Positions 26,264 to 34,374 of a DNA stretch of 64,000 nt are shown here, piece by piece. Source of the stretch: DAISVY01 sp036826635 (lineage in GTDB: Bacteria > Zixibacteria > MSB-5A5 > GN15 > FEB-12). The first letter of the stretch is position 1. Every line of letters begins with the position of its first letter. Location: contig DAISVY010000008.1 of the NCBI GenBank assembly GCA_036826635.1, positions 62,001 to 126,000 on the forward strand, in the 5' to 3' direction. The notes beneath the pieces are model-generated. The model was not told the origin of the DNA. It did no database searches and worked only from the letters and a program-made list of their open reading frames with translations. The position numbers and the translations under genes were made by a program.

Positions 26264-26647
26264 TTACCCCATGTTGCAGTTCAACAGCTTCGCCACCTCT
26301 GAGAGCAAAAGAGACGAATTGAAGGGCTTAACCAAATAAGAATCAGCCCCGGCAGCCATTCCCCTCTCGCGATCATCCTCGTCTCCTTCCGAGGACAGAA
26401 TAATGATTGGTGTCTCTCGATGTACCTGGTTTTGCCTGACTGTTTCAATCAACCCGTAACCGTCAAGATTCGGCATATTCAAATCAGTAATAATGAGCAT
26501 CACTTCATCGGGTAGACTGGACATCTTCTCCAGAGCATCCATCCCATCGCAGGCTGTCATCACTTCGTATCCCCCACTCTTGAGAGAGTACGAAACGAAT
26601 TTGACCACGGTCGGAGAGTCGTCGACAACAAGAATCGTCTGGCTCAT
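26264..26647 (-). CDS. Second CheY-like response regulator
   Basis: Receiver-only protein of 127 residues from ATG 26647 (AGGGAA upstream). It has the acidic pair in VVDDSPTVVKF, acceptor Asp in TDLNMPNLDG, Ser in LSSEG and Lys in VKPF. It is close to chemotaxis CheYs and adjacent to the first one. It may be a phosphate sink or a second motor regulator; the sequence does not decide. The C-terminus LLNCNMG is unremarkable. Confidence 0.85.
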   Translation of the reverse strand: MSQTILVVDDSPTVVKFVSYSLKSGGYEVMTACDGMDALEKMSSLPDEVMLIITDLNMPNLDGYGLIETVRQNQVHRETPIIILSSEGDEDDRERGMAAGADSYLVKPFNSSLLLSEVAKLLNCNMG

Positions 26648-26681
26648 AAACTGTTCCCTATCTTCTGACAAGCGTATTCGT

Positions 26682-27677
26682 TCACTTCTTAACAGCCCCC
26701 CGCTTTATTTTACTGAGCAGGTCCAGAGCGCGAGTAGCTCCTTCGCCCGGGGCCACTCCGGTGGGCACGGCGGAGGCCTGTACCGTCTGAGACTTCGCTC
26801 GCGACGAGGATTCGGCGGTCACATTCTCTTTTTGATAAACCAGGGCGTTTTTGAAATAGACGAGCTTGAACGCCTTGGAGATCCCGTGCAGCGTCTCGGA
26901 ATGACCGATATATAAATAGCCACCCGGATTGAGAGCGTTGAAGAAACCTCGCACCAGTTGCTTCTTGACTTCGTCGGAGAAGTAAATCATGACATTGCGA
27001 CAGAAGATAACGTCCATGCCGCTGACCATCGAGACCTTCCGCGGTTCATTGAGGTTCATATGCGAGAACTTGACCATCGCTCTCACTTCGGGTTTAACCC
27101 GATACATGTCGCCCTGTTTTACGAAATATCTCTCCAACAACCTCGGGGGTACATTTCGCAGCGTGAGCCCAGAGTATTCACCGTACCGAGCTCTTTGCAA
27201 CACATACTCGGAAATATCATTGGCTATTATTTCAACATTCCACCCGGCCATGCTTATCAGTTTTTCAAGAATCATAACGCCGAGTGTATATGGTTCCTCC
27301 CCGGTAGAGCACCCGGCCGACCAAATCTTTATATTTTTGGGTGCGTGTTCCCGTTTTTTGCGTTCCAGTAACTGCGGCAGGACTTCGTCGGAGAAACACT
27401 TGAGCTGCGGCTCGTTTCTGAAGAAGCTCGTCTCATTGGTGGTCATGAGCACCATGAGCTGGTTGAACTCTTTCAGCGATACGTCATACTTGACACGGTA
27501 GAAGTAATCGCGCACCGATTTTATATTCAACTCGCCCATGCGCTTCTGCAGCCTGTTCTTGACCAGATACATCTTGTTCTCTGCGAAGAAGATGCCGCTT
27601 TTTTCATGGATGAAGTCGCGGATCATGCGAAATTCATCCAGTGATATTTCGAGCTCAGACTCAAAACCGGAAATCAT
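26682..27677 (-). CDS. cheR: Chemotaxis protein methyltransferase CheR
   Basis: CheR methylates receptor glutamates with SAM. The 331-residue protein has the N-terminal helical domain (LDEFRMIRDFIHEKSGIFF), NETSFFRNEPQL, the SAM site SAGCSTGEEPYTLGV and FCRNVMIYF. About 45 residues follow the catalytic domain: a Ser/Ala/Thr/Pro-rich linker and a basic helix ending KIKRGAVKK. That extension is not part of E. coli CheR. AAGGG precedes ATG 27677. Confidence 0.94.
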   Translation of the reverse strand: MISGFESELEISLDEFRMIRDFIHEKSGIFFAENKMYLVKNRLQKRMGELNIKSVRDYFYRVKYDVSLKEFNQLMVLMTTNETSFFRNEPQLKCFSDEVLPQLLERKKREHAPKNIKIWSAGCSTGEEPYTLGVMILEKLISMAGWNVEIIANDISEYVLQRARYGEYSGLTLRNVPPRLLERYFVKQGDMYRVKPEVRAMVKFSHMNLNEPRKVSMVSGMDVIFCRNVMIYFSDEVKKQLVRGFFNALNPGGYLYIGHSETLHGISKAFKLVYFKNALVYQKENVTAESSSRAKSQTVQASAVPTGVAPGEGATRALDLLSKIKRGAVKK

Positions 27678-27719
27678 ACAGCGCCCTTTTTCAGCGGTCC
27701 ACTCGTTAATTCGACGAGC

Positions 27720-28094
27720 TTATTGCTCCCTGTCTTTCAACTTCGATTCCAGCAACTTGTAAAGTCGGTTGATGTTGAACGGCTTAATAATGTAGTCCTC
27801 AACCTTGTTTCTCAAACCATTCACGGCCGTCTCGACCGACGGATATCCCGTCATGAGAACAACCGGCATATTCGGATTGGTCTCCTTTACCCGACTGGTA
27901 AGAGCCAGACCATCCATTTCCGGCATTTTGATATCAGTCAGAAGCAAGTCGATCTTCCTGGCGCGGAGAATTTCCAGCGCCTTTTCTCCGTTCTCCGCAA
28001 CCGAGATATCCCATCCCTGGCCGGTGAAGAAATCATAGAGCAAATCGCGTATGAGCAACTCGTCGTCAACAACCAGTATAGACGGCCTATTCAT
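27720..28094 (-). CDS. Response regulator receiver protein
   Basis: Single receiver domain of 124 residues with VVDDELLIRDLL, acceptor Asp in TDIKMPEMDG, MTGYPSVETAV and Lys in IIKPF. The MTGYPSVETAV element resembles NtrC/Spo0F-type receivers more than CheY. Its ATG overlaps the stop of the HEAT gene by one base (TGATG), so both are made together. It may connect the phosphatase/STAS module to the two-component machinery; no output domain is present. Confidence 0.85.
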   Translation of the reverse strand: MNRPSILVVDDELLIRDLLYDFFTGQGWDISVAENGEKALEILRARKIDLLLTDIKMPEMDGLALTSRVKETNPNMPVVLMTGYPSVETAVNGLRNKVEDYIIKPFNINRLYKLLESKLKDREQ

Positions 28095-30007
28095 CAGGAA
28101 TCCCCCTCGATTTTCCTCAGAGCCATTCTGGCGGCATCGGCCAAGTCCTGGTTGCGGCTGTCTGTCAGCCTGCTGAGCTGAGAGATTGCCTGGTTACTGC
28201 CGATTTGAGACAGCGCCTTGGCGGCTGCTATCTTGATGATATCCATCTCGTCCTCAAGGTACGGGATGATATATTCGGCATACCCCGGTTCGGCCAGTTC
28301 GGCAATAGATACAATCGTATGATATTTCACCCACACGTCTTCATCGTCCAGCAGGAACCGAATATCGGGAACGGCTTTCTTGCCCTTGAGCGTAATGAGA
28401 GCACTGACAGCAGCCTTGCGAACGGCGCTGTCCTCGTCGTTGAGAGCCGTTATTATCGATTCCGTGCTGTCCACCTGACCGATTCTGGCCAGGGAAGCCA
28501 CGGCCGATTTGCGTACTCCCGAATCGGGATGATTGACCGCTTTAATCAGCGGCTCCACCACGTCCTGCTCGCCGATCCAGCCAAGAGCGGTCACGGCCAG
28601 CCGTTGTCTCTCGGCATCATCGTGGTAAAGGTCCGACGTAAACTTGGCGACCACTTTGGGACCACCTATAATAATCATGGCCCCGACCGCCGCCTCGCGG
28701 ACGTCGGCATATTTGTCGTCGAGACCCGTGGCGACAAAGTCGACTTCATCGTCGGTACACAACCAGCCCAGCGCCGAGAAAGCAGCCGCACGAACGTGCC
28801 CGTTGGCATCCTCGGCCAGTCGCTTGAGATCTTCCACGGCCGGCGTATATCCCGAAATACCCAGTATATGTGCAACCTTCTGACGAATTTCGGGATCATC
28901 ATCGTGAACGTACGGCAATATGTCGGGGGCGACTTTGTCATCGACCAACAATTTCATCACGTCCAGCAGCTTGAGCTTGAGACCTTTGGAAGCCTGAGGA
29001 ATCTTCTTTATGATCGCTCCGGCCGCACCGTAGCCGACTTCGCCGAGTATCTCGGTGATACTTTGCAAACGATCGTCATCGACATAATCTATAACCTCAA
29101 GCAAACCGTTGATAACTTCGCTGCCGTACCAATGCTTCAAATGCGAAAGAGTGAACTCCGTAATAGCCTCGTTGCGATTCTTGATGCCATCGAAGAGAAA
29201 CCCGGTGTACCTCTCGAGGGGAATGTCCACGCCAACGCTACCACCGTGCTTTCGGCTTATATCGATGATGGCCGTCATGGCAACTTCACCAGCCGTACGT
29301 TCGGACCCGTCGAGGAATTCGGCCAGATGTGAAATCGACTCCTTTTGGCCGATCTTGCCTATTGCCTCAATAACGATATAGGTCGTAATCGGATCTTCAT
29401 TACCCAGGTAACGATAGAGATGTCCCAGAGCCGCAGGATCACCGATCTTACCCAGCGCTTCTATGGCCGGCAGCCGGGCATCTTCGATCCTTTCGGCAAC
29501 AGCGATCAGGTCTCCCACAGCGCGGTGCGAGCCTATCTCCCCCAGCGCCTCGGCAGCCGAGCAAACGACGTTGGCATTTTCATCCCAGAGCCGTTGAAGC
29601 AAAGGTTCCACGGCCTCCCCATCACGGATAAGACCGAGAACATCGCATATGAACTTGCGCACGTCGTGATCGTCGTTGTCCAGATTCTCGATAAGAGAAG
29701 ACACCGCCCCGGAACCAATCCTCACCAGAATCTCCGAGGCCAGGTTACGCGTACCGATGTCATCATTGGCAAGGAAACGAATCAATAGCTGAGCCGCCGT
29801 GGCTCCCTTGATACGCGCCAGGTGATCCGCGGCAAGCTCTCGAATGCCCAGATCGGGATCTTCCATAGCGATGACCAGCCCGGCAACCGCTTCATCCTCG
29901 GAATACGTCCCGAGTTCTTTGACGGCTTCCTCACGTTCGAAAAAATCAGGCGACTGCAGCTTGGCCAGCAAGTCCCCGATTTGCTCTTCCACTGTGTTCA
30001 TAACCAT
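28094..30007 (-). CDS. HEAT-repeat (PBS-lyase type) protein in the chemotaxis operon
   Basis: A 637-residue cytoplasmic protein made almost wholly of about 20 short HEAT repeats of roughly 31 residues (pattern D.D..VR..A...L..IG....). No catalytic domain is seen. Such solenoids are protein-binding scaffolds. It lies between the STAS gene and a receiver gene with one-base coupling to the latter. It could be the target of the upstream partner-switching module; that is inference. AAGGA stands seven bases before ATG 30007. Confidence 0.85.
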   Translation of the reverse strand: MVMNTVEEQIGDLLAKLQSPDFFEREEAVKELGTYSEDEAVAGLVIAMEDPDLGIRELAADHLARIKGATAAQLLIRFLANDDIGTRNLASEILVRIGSGAVSSLIENLDNDDHDVRKFICDVLGLIRDGEAVEPLLQRLWDENANVVCSAAEALGEIGSHRAVGDLIAVAERIEDARLPAIEALGKIGDPAALGHLYRYLGNEDPITTYIVIEAIGKIGQKESISHLAEFLDGSERTAGEVAMTAIIDISRKHGGSVGVDIPLERYTGFLFDGIKNRNEAITEFTLSHLKHWYGSEVINGLLEVIDYVDDDRLQSITEILGEVGYGAAGAIIKKIPQASKGLKLKLLDVMKLLVDDKVAPDILPYVHDDDPEIRQKVAHILGISGYTPAVEDLKRLAEDANGHVRAAAFSALGWLCTDDEVDFVATGLDDKYADVREAAVGAMIIIGGPKVVAKFTSDLYHDDAERQRLAVTALGWIGEQDVVEPLIKAVNHPDSGVRKSAVASLARIGQVDSTESIITALNDEDSAVRKAAVSALITLKGKKAVPDIRFLLDDEDVWVKYHTIVSIAELAEPGYAEYIIPYLEDEMDIIKIAAAKALSQIGSNQAISQLSRLTDSRNQDLADAARMALRKIEGDS

Positions 30008-30034
30008 TCACCCATCCTTTGCAGCTCATTGATC

Positions 30035-30385
30035 CTAATTGGCCGGCACGGATTGGAATGACTGCACTGCCTCTTCCTCGGTAGAGTAAATCTCGAAGAT
30101 GTGAGACAGTTGGGTAATCTCGAAAATCTCCTGGACATAACTGGCCAGATTGGAAAGCGTCAGGCGACCTTTAAGCAGCCGAATTTCTTTCATGATCGAC
30201 ACCAACGCTCCCAGACCGGAACTGTTGATAAACTCAACCTCTGACAGATTGAGATGTATCAAGGTTATATTCTTGTCGAACTGTTCCTTGAGATGCTGCT
30301 TGAGCGTGGCCCCGCTGACCAGATCAAGACGACCGCTCAACGAAAGAACGGCAACATTCCCCTCTTCCCTCATTGTAACGTCCAT
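30035..30385 (-). CDS. STAS-domain anti-sigma-factor antagonist (RsbV/SpoIIAA type)
   Basis: STAS domain of 116 residues with the SpoIIAA-like phospho-site region FINSSGLGALVSIMKE. The Ser before Gly-Leu-Gly is the residue phosphorylated in this family. It would bind the neighbouring HATPase kinase when unphosphorylated. GGAGGAG precedes ATG 30385. Together with the next two genes upstream it forms a complete partner-switching set. Confidence 0.9.
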   Translation of the reverse strand: MDVTMREEGNVAVLSLSGRLDLVSGATLKQHLKEQFDKNITLIHLNLSEVEFINSSGLGALVSIMKEIRLLKGRLTLSNLASYVQEIFEITQLSHIFEIYSTEEEAVQSFQSVPAN

Positions 30386-30403
30386 AATCTCCTCCGAAGA
30401 ATG

Positions 30404-30829
30404 TTATCTTTCGAATATCTCCGTTTTCTTTTCTTTCTCAAACGACAGGGAAACCCGCAGCCCTCCATCTGCACATTCCGAGAACTCGGTTGATACCGCG
30501 AGCAAGCGCATGAGTCCGATCCCCCGACCTCTTTCGGCCGAAGGCCCCACCGGGCGATGAGCCCGGATTTGTGCCAACCCACCATTTCCCTGATCCGTTA
30601 TATCGGCACGAATCTCGCATTCGTTTACTTCCAGTTCCAGGTGAATCAACTTTTCGGGATTGCAACCATTGCCATGGACCAGAGCATTGGTAAACGCCTC
30701 TGATATGGCTACCGTAACTTTCCACAGGAGCTTCTGCGGAACCCCATGCTGCTCCATGAGTTCAATTGCCTCATCCAACATGCGGTTGGGGGCATCAAGC
30801 GTTGACGAATAACTCCGGTGATATATCAC
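30404..30829 (-). CDS. RsbW/SpoIIAB-type serine kinase (HATPase)
   Basis: GHKL-fold kinase of 141 residues with N box AISEAFTNALVHGN, G1 box DQGNGG and G2 box ERGRGIGLMRLL. Family members phosphorylate STAS antagonists and sequester a partner such as a sigma factor. Translation probably starts at GTG 30829, five bases after the phosphatase stop, with no strong site and presumably coupled. No sigma factor gene is adjacent, so its target is open. Confidence 0.88.
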   Translation of the reverse strand: MIYHRSYSSTLDAPNRMLDEAIELMEQHGVPQKLLWKVTVAISEAFTNALVHGNGCNPEKLIHLELEVNECEIRADITDQGNGGLAQIRAHRPVGPSAERGRGIGLMRLLAVSTEFSECADGGLRVSLSFEKEKKTEIFER

Positions 30830-30834
30830 GGTTC

Positions 30835-32121
30835 TTAATCCACCCTGACCTGAACAATAGTGAAATCATCCTGGCTGTCTTCAGGAGCACCATCGGTGAA
30901 ACGATCCACCCAATCTTTAACCCTCAAACAGAAGTCCTCGGGATTCATACCAATTTCCGCGGAAAAGACCTGCTCGGCCCGTTCCCGCCCGAAAAGATTA
31001 CCCTCTATATCGCGAGCCTCGGTCAAACCGTCGGTAAACAGAAACAACCGATCCCGGCTGGAAAAAGCGCGCTCCCCGAGACTATATGAAGTGCCCTCGA
31101 ACTGGCCCAGAATAGGCCCGCCCTCGGACAGTTCCTCAATACGACCTTCACGATTATCCCAAAAAAGGCCCGGCATATGGCCCGCGTTGCAATAAGTAAG
31201 TTTACGAGTGGCCAAATCGAACTTGCAGAAGAACAGGGTAACAAACATCTCTCTTTTCTTGATTATCTTAGCCGCCATCAGGTCGTTAACCCGTTCAGCC
31301 AGCGCGGACATACTGATAGTGGGATTGCTCGTCAGGATCGACTTGATAACAGCCGAACAGGCCGACATGATCAGCGCGGCCGGTACGCCTTTGTTGGAGA
31401 CATCCCCGATAATGACGATAAAACGACGTTCATCGATTTTGAGAATATCATAGAAATCGCCACCCACTTCGCGAGCCGGGAAATACACCGCTCCGATACT
31501 GGCGCCGAAGATATCCCCCACATCACCCGGCAGAATCGTTTCCTGAATCTGCTTGGCGATGGCCATTTCCTGGCCGACTTTCTGCTGCTTTAGCTTGTCT
31601 TTAATAAGGGTAGAGTTTTCTACCGCGACCGCGACAAAGCTCAGAAGCATCTCAAGGATATCCCTATCCTCATCCGTGTAGTTACCCCCGCCAGCCTTAT
31701 TGATAACGATCATTACGCCGAGACATCTCTGCCGGGCATGGATCGGGGCAGCGATAACCGTATCCAGAACGATACCTTCGGATTTCAGATCCAGATCAGA
31801 CAGGAGGATCATCTGATCGCGCTTGAAGCAATAGCTGGCCAGATCCAGACCATCCTCATACATCAGCGAGCGGACAAAAGAATCGGAAACTCCCCAGGCT
31901 ACCCTGGGCTTGAGTTCCCCGTCTTCTTCGATAAGTATAACCCCCACTTCGCCATCGACCAGCCGAAGGGCCATGTCCATCGTAACGGACAAAACGGCAT
32001 CAATTTCAAGGAATGCCGTAATAACCGCCCCCATGGTGGCGAGGTCGCGGACCTGGGCTCGCTGAGCCGCGAGTTTGGCCTCGAGCTTCTCGACCGTAGT
32101 TGTCTGTTCCACCGACGCCAT
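30835..32121 (-). CDS. GAF-domain PP2C/SpoIIE-type phosphatase (RsbU type)
   Basis: Activator phosphatase of a partner-switching pathway. Residues about 1-30 are coiled coil, 35-180 a GAF sensor domain, and 195-428 a PP2C/SpoIIE phosphatase. Metal-binding aspartates lie in VGGDFYDI, IGDVSNKGVPA, FTDGLTEA and DDFTIVQV. It would dephosphorylate the STAS protein two genes downstream. It is the first gene of the signalling operon. ATG 32121 lies only nine bases from a sigma-28-like -10 element and has no ribosome site. The alternative is a later start, such as Met30. Confidence 0.9.
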   Translation of the reverse strand: MASVEQTTTVEKLEAKLAAQRAQVRDLATMGAVITAFLEIDAVLSVTMDMALRLVDGEVGVILIEEDGELKPRVAWGVSDSFVRSLMYEDGLDLASYCFKRDQMILLSDLDLKSEGIVLDTVIAAPIHARQRCLGVMIVINKAGGGNYTDEDRDILEMLLSFVAVAVENSTLIKDKLKQQKVGQEMAIAKQIQETILPGDVGDIFGASIGAVYFPAREVGGDFYDILKIDERRFIVIIGDVSNKGVPAALIMSACSAVIKSILTSNPTISMSALAERVNDLMAAKIIKKREMFVTLFFCKFDLATRKLTYCNAGHMPGLFWDNREGRIEELSEGGPILGQFEGTSYSLGERAFSSRDRLFLFTDGLTEARDIEGNLFGRERAEQVFSAEIGMNPEDFCLRVKDWVDRFTDGAPEDSQDDFTIVQVRVD

Positions 32122-32129
32122 CGGTCAAT

Positions 32130-32156
32130 ATATCGGCAGATCGACTTTACAATTGA
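32130..32156 (-). promoter_or_regulatory. Sigma-28-like promoter of the signalling/chemotaxis operon
   Basis: The minus strand has -10 GCCGATAT (32137-32130) and TCAA exactly 15 bases upstream (32156-32153), three of four TAAA bases. It is the best -35 of the three sigma-28-like elements here. Transcription would begin about 32123, giving an almost leaderless mRNA. Confidence 0.6.
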
Positions 32157-32292
32157 CGAATTAGCCGGATTTGGAACCCGGTTCGGGAAGATAAGCGCCA
32201 GAATATCAGACTTTTACGAGAGATATCAGAGCAGTTCCAGGGCCAGCATTCTGAACCAGCCCCGGAACCAAATTCGATTCAAACACTTGAGG

Positions 32293-32787
32293 TTAATCAG
32301 AAACGTCGACATGCACGTTGATCGGTTCTCCGTCCGATTCTAATCGTATTTTGCCATCAGTAGTAGCTATTTTTACCTCTATTTTGTCCGGCCCTGCTGC
32401 TCCCATGTCTTCTTTCTCAAGTATGACCGGGAGTGTTTCGGGCTTGATACCATTCCAGCCGCCTGTTACCGCATCGACCACAACTCCAACCAAACCCGTA
32501 AAGAAAACATCCAGAAAGACATACCCAAACTTTGCGGATGCTTGCAGATGCTTATTGCATGTCTTGTAACCTTCCTTGCTGAAGGTCAGATCGTAGCTGT
32601 ATTTTCTGGACACCTGGATACTTGCCGGGGTCGTATACTCTCCAATCCCCGGTGATGCCTCTATCTGAGCCCCCGATGGAGAACTCTCAATTTCTACAAT
32701 CTGTGTGGAACCTTGAAACATAGTCCCACAACCGACTGTCAACAGCAATAAACCAACCAAAACAAACAGGGACATGAAGCTTCTCAT
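32293..32787 (-). CDS. PEGA-domain lipoprotein
   Basis: Lipoprotein of 164 residues. It has a signal peptide with a lipobox (LLTVGCG, Cys20) and a PEGA-like domain (about 30-90: VEIESSPSGAQIEASPG, YDLTFSKEGY). A hydrophobic glycine-rich stretch (about 90-115) follows, and a C-terminal region has no match I recognise. PEGA domains occur in surface lipoproteins. ATG 32787 has GGAGGAGG five bases upstream. It has its own sigma-70 promoter and appears monocistronic. Confidence 0.85.
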   Translation of the reverse strand: MRSFMSLFVLVGLLLLTVGCGTMFQGSTQIVEIESSPSGAQIEASPGIGEYTTPASIQVSRKYSYDLTFSKEGYKTCNKHLQASAKFGYVFLDVFFTGLVGVVVDAVTGGWNGIKPETLPVILEKEDMGAAGPDKIEVKIATTDGKIRLESDGEPINVHVDVSD

Positions 32788-32969
32788 ACATCCTCCTCCC
32801 AAAAGATTTATTGTGATTACTGTACCCGAAAACTACCCCGAGCAGCGAGACTCGGTGAGTTGATTACACACCTCCACCCCTGAATACGTTCGGCTGTGCT
32901 CTCTATGATCGTTGTTCTATTACGTACCAGAAGATATCACTAACGAACCCGAAACAAACTCATGGTGGA

Positions 32970-32998
32970 ATTATATGGCGTTAATTCCATTGCGTCAA
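32970..32998 (-). promoter_or_regulatory. Sigma-70 promoter upstream of the PEGA lipoprotein
   Basis: The minus strand has TTGACG (32998-32993), a 17-base spacer and a perfect TATAAT (32975-32970). Initiation near 32963 leaves a leader of about 176 bases. The leader contains a short CCGAG/CTCGG hairpin; no riboswitch is recognisable. Confidence 0.8.
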
Positions 32999-33057
32999 GC
33001 GAAAATTGAGATATCCCGAGCCACTATTCCGCGTCGCGTAAACCCGCCGGCGAAAAC

Positions 33058-34374
33058 TTACTTGCGGCGGCATTTTATCCGGATGGGCGTACCCTCAAAA
33101 CCGAACGTGGCCCGAAGCTGATTGGTCAGATAGCTAAGGTATGTTTTGTCCACCAGATGCGGACGATTGGTGAAAAACAAAAACGTCGGAGGAGCAACCT
33201 CACTCTGCGTGACGTATTTGAAATGGATATATTTGCCCTGTTTGGCCGGCGGCTTGCGACGAGCGAAAGCCTTTTGCAAAAAATCGTTCAATTCCGACGT
33301 GGGTATCTGCTTGTGATGCTCGGCATTGACCCGGTCAACAAGCGAAAGAACTTTTTCCACCCGCTGGCCGGTCAGAGCGGAAACAAAAATAATGGGAATA
33401 AAAGCGTAATGGGCCAGTTGCTCTTTGATGGCAACCGTGAATTTTTCGGCGGTCCCGGTATCTTTAGCCACCAGATCCCATTTGTTTACGGCCAGCACAG
33501 CCGCCCGACGACTCTGAATAACCTGCGTCATGACATGCTGGTCCTGGGCCGTAAAACCATCGGTGGCGTCTATCATAATAATAGCTACCTGACAACTCTC
33601 GATTGCCCTGGTCACGCGCAGATTGGTATAAAACTCGATATTCTCGCGGACTTTGTACCTGCGCCGCAGCCCGGCCGTATCGATCAAAACATATTTCCGG
33701 CCTTCCAGCTCAAACGGAGTGTCCACCGCATCCCGGGTTGTCCCGGCTTTGTCCGAAACCACCAGACGCTTCTGGCCCAGTAACGAATTGATAAACGACG
33801 ATTTGCCTACATTCGGCCGCCCTACCAGAGCCACCCGAACCGCCTCGCTCTCGCCTTCGGTTTCTTTCTGCTCGGGCAACCTGTTCACGATTTCGTCGAG
33901 CAACTCCCCTATCCCCCGTCCGGCCGTGGCGGAAACAGGCACAGGGTCACCCATCCCCAAACGGGTGAAGGCATAGATATCGCTGTCCAGCAGGTCGTTG
34001 TCGGCTTTGTTGGCCACCAGAATAGTAGGTCGGTCGGTCCGATGCAGACTTCGGGCCAGTTTCTCGTCAACCTGGTCCACACCGACCTGAGTATCCACGA
34101 GCAGCAGAATCAGATCGGCCTCCTGCACGGCGAACTGGGACTGATCGAAAATCACGCGCTCCATGGCGTCATGCGAATCGGGCACCATCCCACCCGTGTC
34201 CACCAGTTGGAACTCGCGACCGTTCCAGTCACAAACGGCGTAGTTGCGATCCCGCGTGACTCCGGAGTCGGGATGCACCACGGCCGCCTTCCGTTTCAAC
34301 AGACGATTGAAAAGGGACGATTTCCCCACATTGGGACGTCCGATTATGGCCACCACCGGCAGACTCATACGCAT
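33058..34374 (-). CDS. der: Ribosome biogenesis GTPase Der (EngA)
   Basis: Der has tandem GTPase domains and helps mature the 50S subunit. The 438-residue protein has G1 GRPNVGKSSLFNRLL (near 12) and GRPNVGKSSFINSLL (near 183), G3 DTGG and DTAG, and G4 NKAD and NKWD. The C-terminal KH-like domain ends GTPIRIKCRRK. AGGGA precedes ATG 34374. Its start overlaps the end of the DUF512 gene by ten bases, a pairing also seen in other phyla. Confidence 0.97.
   Translation of the reverse strand: MRMSLPVVAIIGRPNVGKSSLFNRLLKRKAAVVHPDSGVTRDRNYAVCDWNGREFQLVDTGGMVPDSHDAMERVIFDQSQFAVQEADLILLLVDTQVGVDQVDEKLARSLHRTDRPTILVANKADNDLLDSDIYAFTRLGMGDPVPVSATAGRGIGELLDEIVNRLPEQKETEGESEAVRVALVGRPNVGKSSFINSLLGQKRLVVSDKAGTTRDAVDTPFELEGRKYVLIDTAGLRRRYKVRENIEFYTNLRVTRAIESCQVAIIMIDATDGFTAQDQHVMTQVIQSRRAAVLAVNKWDLVAKDTGTAEKFTVAIKEQLAHYAFIPIIFVSALTGQRVEKVLSLVDRVNAEHHKQIPTSELNDFLQKAFARRKPPAKQGKYIHFKYVTQSEVAPPTFLFFTNRPHLVDKTYLSYLTNQLRATFGFEGTPIRIKCRRK

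Noticed and set aside
32143..32147. TAAAGTC inside the 32121 promoter as the canonical sigma-28 -35
   Set aside because: It is only eight bases from GCCGATAT; about 15 are needed.
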